Source: Kiritimatiellia bacterium (GTDB lineage Bacteria; Verrucomicrobiota; Kiritimatiellia; SLAD01). From it: a stretch of DNA of 8,339 bases. Positions within the stretch are counted from its first letter, which is position 1; each line of letters starts with the position of its first letter. The translations under genes and the position numbers were made by a program. The stretch is from positions 1-8,339 of the forward strand of contig SKXR01000135.1 of assembly GCA_007128275.1 (NCBI GenBank), given 5' to 3'. The notes under the pieces are model-generated. The model did not search any database. It was given only the letters and a program-made list of their open reading frames with translations, and had not been told where the DNA came from. Of this stretch, positions 5,783 to 8,339 are shown one piece after another.

Positions 5783-7566
5783 TAATGGAGGTGCTCCCGT
5801 GCATGTTCCAGATTGCGGGCGGCGGCCTCGTAATCCGGATTCAGGACCAGTGCCTGCTGAAATGCATGCACGGCCTGCTCCATCGCGCCGGACCGGAAAT
5901 ACGCCGTCCCCAGATTATTCCATGCCACGGGGTCGGAATCATACAAGGAAATCGCCCGTTGCAAGTGCACGATGGCGTTCTCAGGCTGGTCCGCCTGACC
6001 GTACAGGACGCCCAGATGGAAATTAATTTCCGGGTCATGGGGATGAACGTCAAATGCGCCCCAGAACTGATCAAAGGATTCTTTAAGGCGACCCTGTGCG
6101 CTGAGGATCTTCCCTGCTTGGACGCGGGCTTGCCAGAAGCGGGGATGAATACGAATGGCTTCGAGATAATGTTTCAGCGCGGCGTCGGCTTCTCCTTGTT
6201 CCGCCAACAGATTGGCGAGATGGTGGTGAGCGACCACATTGTCGGGATTCTCGCGTGTCCCACGTTCGTAGAAGTAGTGTGGATCATGGAAACGGTAACT
6301 TTCCCGGGCGGTCAGGATGAAGAGGAGCGCAACCAATGCGCGTGGTACGCCTTGTTGAAGGACTTTGTTTTGCAGGGGGAATTGGCCGAGAAGAAGATGC
6401 AGGCCGACGACCGCTATCGGGATCAGGCCGAGCATGGCCGGATACCACCAATGATTCGCAATGTGCGAGAAAGCGAAGAAGGTGTTATCGAACAGTCCCG
6501 AGATGGGCGCGAGGGCCAACACGTAGAATAAACCGCCAATCCACAGTCTCGGAAACTTTTTGCGACACTTCCACAATAAGGCCAACACGATGCATACCAT
6601 GCCAAGCGGAATGAGTGCCCAATGAGTCCATGTTTCAATGGGCCATCGTGGATAGATCATGGCCAGGTCCACGGGTACGACGATCTTCCATGCCGAGTAC
6701 CAAGTAGAGCAACCGGCCACGGCCCACGAAAGCCAACCCTCGCCGCCGCGGCCCGGCGAAAGATCAAGCAGGGGCGGGGGCGGCTGCCACACGAGGCGCA
6801 GCACGCCGATGGCGCCGGCCACAACCAGCCAGGGCGCGAACCAGACGCAAAGTCGTCGAACCGATACGCCGTGGAGTAGGCGCGCGATAGCCATCAAGAC
6901 AAGGGGTAGCAGGACCAGCGTGGGTTTGGTCAGCAGTCCGGCAAGGAAGGCGATAAATCCAAGAATGAACAAGGCCGGATGCGCCGCTTTGGATTCACCG
7001 GCCCCGTCGCCGCCGTCGTGAGAGGGCGGATCGGTGGAATCAGGGTTCCATTCGGCCACGTTCTCACGAACGCGGCTACGGGGGGAAACGCGAGTCCCTA
7101 CATGCAGAAGAATAAGGAGTGTGCTCAGGAGATAGAAGAGCGTGGAAAGGACGGTCTTGTGTTGATTGATCCAGGCTACGGCGTGCACGGCGGCGGGATG
7201 CAGCGCAAAGAAGCAGGCGGCGCCGTAAGCATGTCGGACGCCCAGGCGGCGGAGGAGGACCCAGAAGAGGAGGACGTTACAGAAATGAAGCAGGATGTTG
7301 ACGGCCAAGTATCCGGACGGATGCGCGCCGAATAGCGTCCATTGCATACGCAGAGAGGTGTAGTAGATCGGGTAGTACTCGATGGCTTCGCGAGTAAACC
7401 AGATGCGTGACCAGCCGTCCGGTTCATGGATGTGCGGGTTTTCGATCAGGGCGGAATCATCATCCCACAGGAAGCTGCCGGGAAACGCGGGCAGATAGGC
7501 GAGCGTGACCAACAGGGCAAGAACCAGTGCGGACTTCCCTGCAAATGTCTGAGCGTCGTGCATCAT
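5782..7566 (-). CDS. TMTC-like GT-C membrane protein with C-terminal TPRs
   Basis: The product is 594 residues. After a first membrane segment (about 12-30) comes SFLWDDDSALIENPHI, the acidic loop typical of GT-C-fold glycosyltransferases and of TMTC proteins. NILLHFCNVLLFWVLLRRLG (90-109) and FALHPAAVHAVAWINQHK (120-137) match the membrane core of bacterial TMTC-like TPR proteins. More hydrophobic segments run to about 420, followed by four TPRs (about 441-577). In animals TMTC proteins O-mannosylate proteins in the secretory pathway; the bacterial relatives are mostly uncharacterised, so transfer of a sugar from a lipid-linked donor to exported protein is an inference. A hydrophilic stretch at 157-197 is longer than usual. 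I prefer the ATG at 7566, or the adjacent one at 7563, because it begins just before the first membrane segment. No Shine-Dalgarno is visible, and an in-frame GTG at 7677 is less likely. Confidence 0.83.
   Translation of the reverse strand: MMHDAQTFAGKSALVLALLVTLAYLPAFPGSFLWDDDSALIENPHIHEPDGWSRIWFTREAIEYYPIYYTSLRMQWTLFGAHPSGYLAVNILLHFCNVLLFWVLLRRLGVRHAYGAACFFALHPAAVHAVAWINQHKTVLSTLFYLLSTLLILLHVGTRVSPRSRVRENVAEWNPDSTDPPSHDGGDGAGESKAAHPALFILGFIAFLAGLLTKPTLVLLPLVLMAIARLLHGVSVRRLCVWFAPWLVVAGAIGVLRLVWQPPPPLLDLSPGRGGEGWLSWAVAGCSTWYSAWKIVVPVDLAMIYPRWPIETWTHWALIPLGMVCIVLALLWKCRKKFPRLWIGGLFYVLALAPISGLFDNTFFAFSHIANHWWYPAMLGLIPIAVVGLHLLLGQFPLQNKVLQQGVPRALVALLFILTARESYRFHDPHYFYERGTRENPDNVVAHHHLANLLAEQGEADAALKHYLEAIRIHPRFWQARVQAGKILSAQGRLKESFDQFWGAFDVHPHDPEINFHLGVLYGQADQPENAIVHLQRAISLYDSDPVAWNNLGTAYFRSGAMEQAVHAFQQALVLNPDYEAAARNLEHAREHLH
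7056..7075. repeat. Palindrome inside the TMTC-like coding sequence
   Basis: CCACGTTC (7056-7063) and GAACGCGG (7068-7075) pair at seven of eight positions around TCAC. A second short inverted pair, TGGAA/TTCCA, lies beside it at 7035-7050. Both fall in the codons for the hydrophilic insertion (residues 157-197) of the TMTC-like protein. Confidence 0.45.
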
Positions 7567-7718
7567 GGCAGAGGGGAGGATAGGGCACGCCCCGTTGAAA
7601 GACAAGACGGGGAGGGCGCAAACAATGACAATGCGGTGGTGATCTGCGCCGCCGTGGACAAGTACCCCAGTACACACAAGCGCTTGGCTCTTTGCCGACT
7701 TCCGTTGTCAGTCAACCC

Positions 7719-7750
7719 GGAATCTAGAGCGCCGCACAGCGGCGCATTCC
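7719..7750. other. Bulged GC-rich hairpin between minus-strand genes
   Basis: GCGCCGC (7729-7735) and GCGGCGC (7739-7745) form a perfect seven-base stem with an ACA loop. GGAAT (7719-7723) and ATTCC (7746-7750) continue the stem across a five-base bulge on one side. It lies downstream of the terminator of the PEP-CTERM gene and upstream of the TMTC-like gene, where that gene's promoter and leader should be. No T-tract follows, so it is more likely a leader structure or protein-binding site than a second terminator. Confidence 0.45.
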
Positions 7751-7759
7751 ATATGGCGC

Positions 7760-7794
7760 AAAAAGAAACGGCCCGATCCGCAAGGACCGGGCCG
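7760..7794 (-). terminator. Intrinsic terminator of the PEP-CTERM gene
   Basis: On the minus strand an 11-base stem (7794-7784 with 7779-7769) closes a four-base UUGC loop. The one apparent mismatch, 7787 with 7776, is a G-U pair in RNA of this strand but an A-C mismatch on the other, which supports minus-strand function. It is followed directly by UUUCUUUUU (7768-7760). It begins 22 bases after the stop codon at 7817. Confidence 0.9.
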
Positions 7795-7816
7795 CTTCAG
7801 GAATCTTTCAGAATCT

Positions 7817-8339
7817 TCAGCTTAAGCGCTTGCGGCGGATCGCAAAAACGCCGAGCAATCCGGTCGCCAACAACGCCATCGTGCCCGGCTCGGGAACGAG
7901 TTCCAACGTCTGGCCGGAGCCGAAGTTGTAGGTGCTGGGGGACAACTCATCGTGGGTGTAGGCGTAAGTTTCGGATTGGAAGAAATATTGTGCTCCCGCA
8001 GGAATCGGGGCATCGTTTCCAAGATTCCAATCCGCCTCGGTAGCTTGGGGCGAATCGAACACGCGCACGTAATAGGTGCCATTAAACGAGGAATTTCCCA
8101 GTATCTGGGGCCCAAACGGAAACGTGCCGGGGTCTGCTAAATCGTCCCATAGACCCGAATACATTGTGCTCATCACCTCTTCATTATCTGTATCGATGCC
8201 GGATCCGCTATTAATAAAGTCGAATGGCTCGGTTCCCGTCAGGATGCGAATTAACTGAGCGAATGCCCCAGCTGTCGGATCAAAAGAATCCGTTGTTGCG
8301 AGCGGGTCGTTATTGAAATCGGTTATGACGTTTGCGCCA
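7817..8339 (-). CDS. PEP-CTERM sorting-domain protein, N-terminus outside the window
   Basis: The reading frame is open from the window edge, so the visible part is the C-terminal 173 residues or so. The in-frame GTG at 8176 and ATGs at 8173 and 8164 are internal; the residues before them (for example ANVITDFNNDPLATTDSF and GTEPFDFINSGSG) read as normal secreted-protein sequence. The C-terminus is a textbook PEP-CTERM signal: VPEPGTMALLATGLLG, a short hydrophobic span, then the basic RRKR. Exosortase recognises this signal, cleaves it and sends the protein to the cell surface or matrix. The rest is rich in Asp, Asn, Gly, Ser, Thr and Tyr, as in other proteins of the class, and has no recognised domain. 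A strong terminator follows. No exosortase gene is in the window. Confidence 0.88.
   Translation of the reverse strand, partial: GANVITDFNNDPLATTDSFDPTAGAFAQLIRILTGTEPFDFINSGSGIDTDNEEVMSTMYSGLWDDLADPGTFPFGPQILGNSSFNGTYYVRVFDSPQATEADWNLGNDAPIPAGAQYFFQSETYAYTHDELSPSTYNFGSGQTLELVPEPGTMALLATGLLGVFAIRRKRLS

Noticed and set aside
5764..6531. Long plus-strand open frame of 255 codons antisense to the TMTC-like gene
   Set aside because: It is a shadow of the TPR-coding region on the other strand; its translation has no family likeness, while the minus-strand frame has clear TPR repeats.
7426..8043. Plus-strand open frame of 205 codons across the gap between the two minus-strand genes
   Set aside because: It crosses the intrinsic terminator and the hairpin and overlaps the PEP-CTERM gene; the translation has no recognisable features.

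Overview
The window looks like a bacterial chromosome segment of moderately high G+C. A PEP-CTERM surface protein, a bacterial TMTC-like membrane glycosyltransferase with a TPR tail, a second TPR protein, and intergenic DNA full of palindromes and short tandem repeats together suggest the PVC superphylum (Verrucomicrobiota, Kiritimatiellota or Lentisphaerota type). This placement is inferred from gene families and repeat style; there is no rRNA or other phylogenetic marker apart from infA.

Layout. Positions 1-440 hold no credible gene but are dense in repeats: a large inverted-repeat element cut by the window edge, a small hairpin, nine degenerate heptamers, and a polypyrimidine tract with internal duplications. 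A plus-strand operon of three genes joined by ATGA overlaps follows (441-3045): a helical protein of unknown function, a beta-phosphoglucomutase-like HAD phosphohydrolase, and a probably exported TPR protein. Next come infA (3198-3425) and, 33 bases on, an amino-acid-type sodium symporter of the NSS/SNF family (3459-4826). A second copy of the inverted-repeat element fills the gap to the convergent minus-strand genes. Read in their own direction, these are a TMTC-like GT-C/TPR membrane protein (7566-5782) and an RluA-family pseudouridine synthase (5782-4952), joined by a TAATG overlap. The right edge carries the C-terminal part of a minus-strand PEP-CTERM protein, which ends in a strong intrinsic terminator.

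How the genes fit together. infA and the pseudouridine synthase serve translation. The TMTC-like protein and the PEP-CTERM protein both point to modified, exported surface proteins: exosortase sorting, and possibly protein O-glycosylation. No classical defence, phage, conjugation or CRISPR locus is visible, and no insertion sequence with a transposase. The least explained material is the repeat DNA: the same ~115-base element with two inverted arms and a 30-base centre in two intergenic places, and a palindrome-bearing hydrophilic insertion inside the TMTC-like gene. The unassigned three-gene operon is the other open question.
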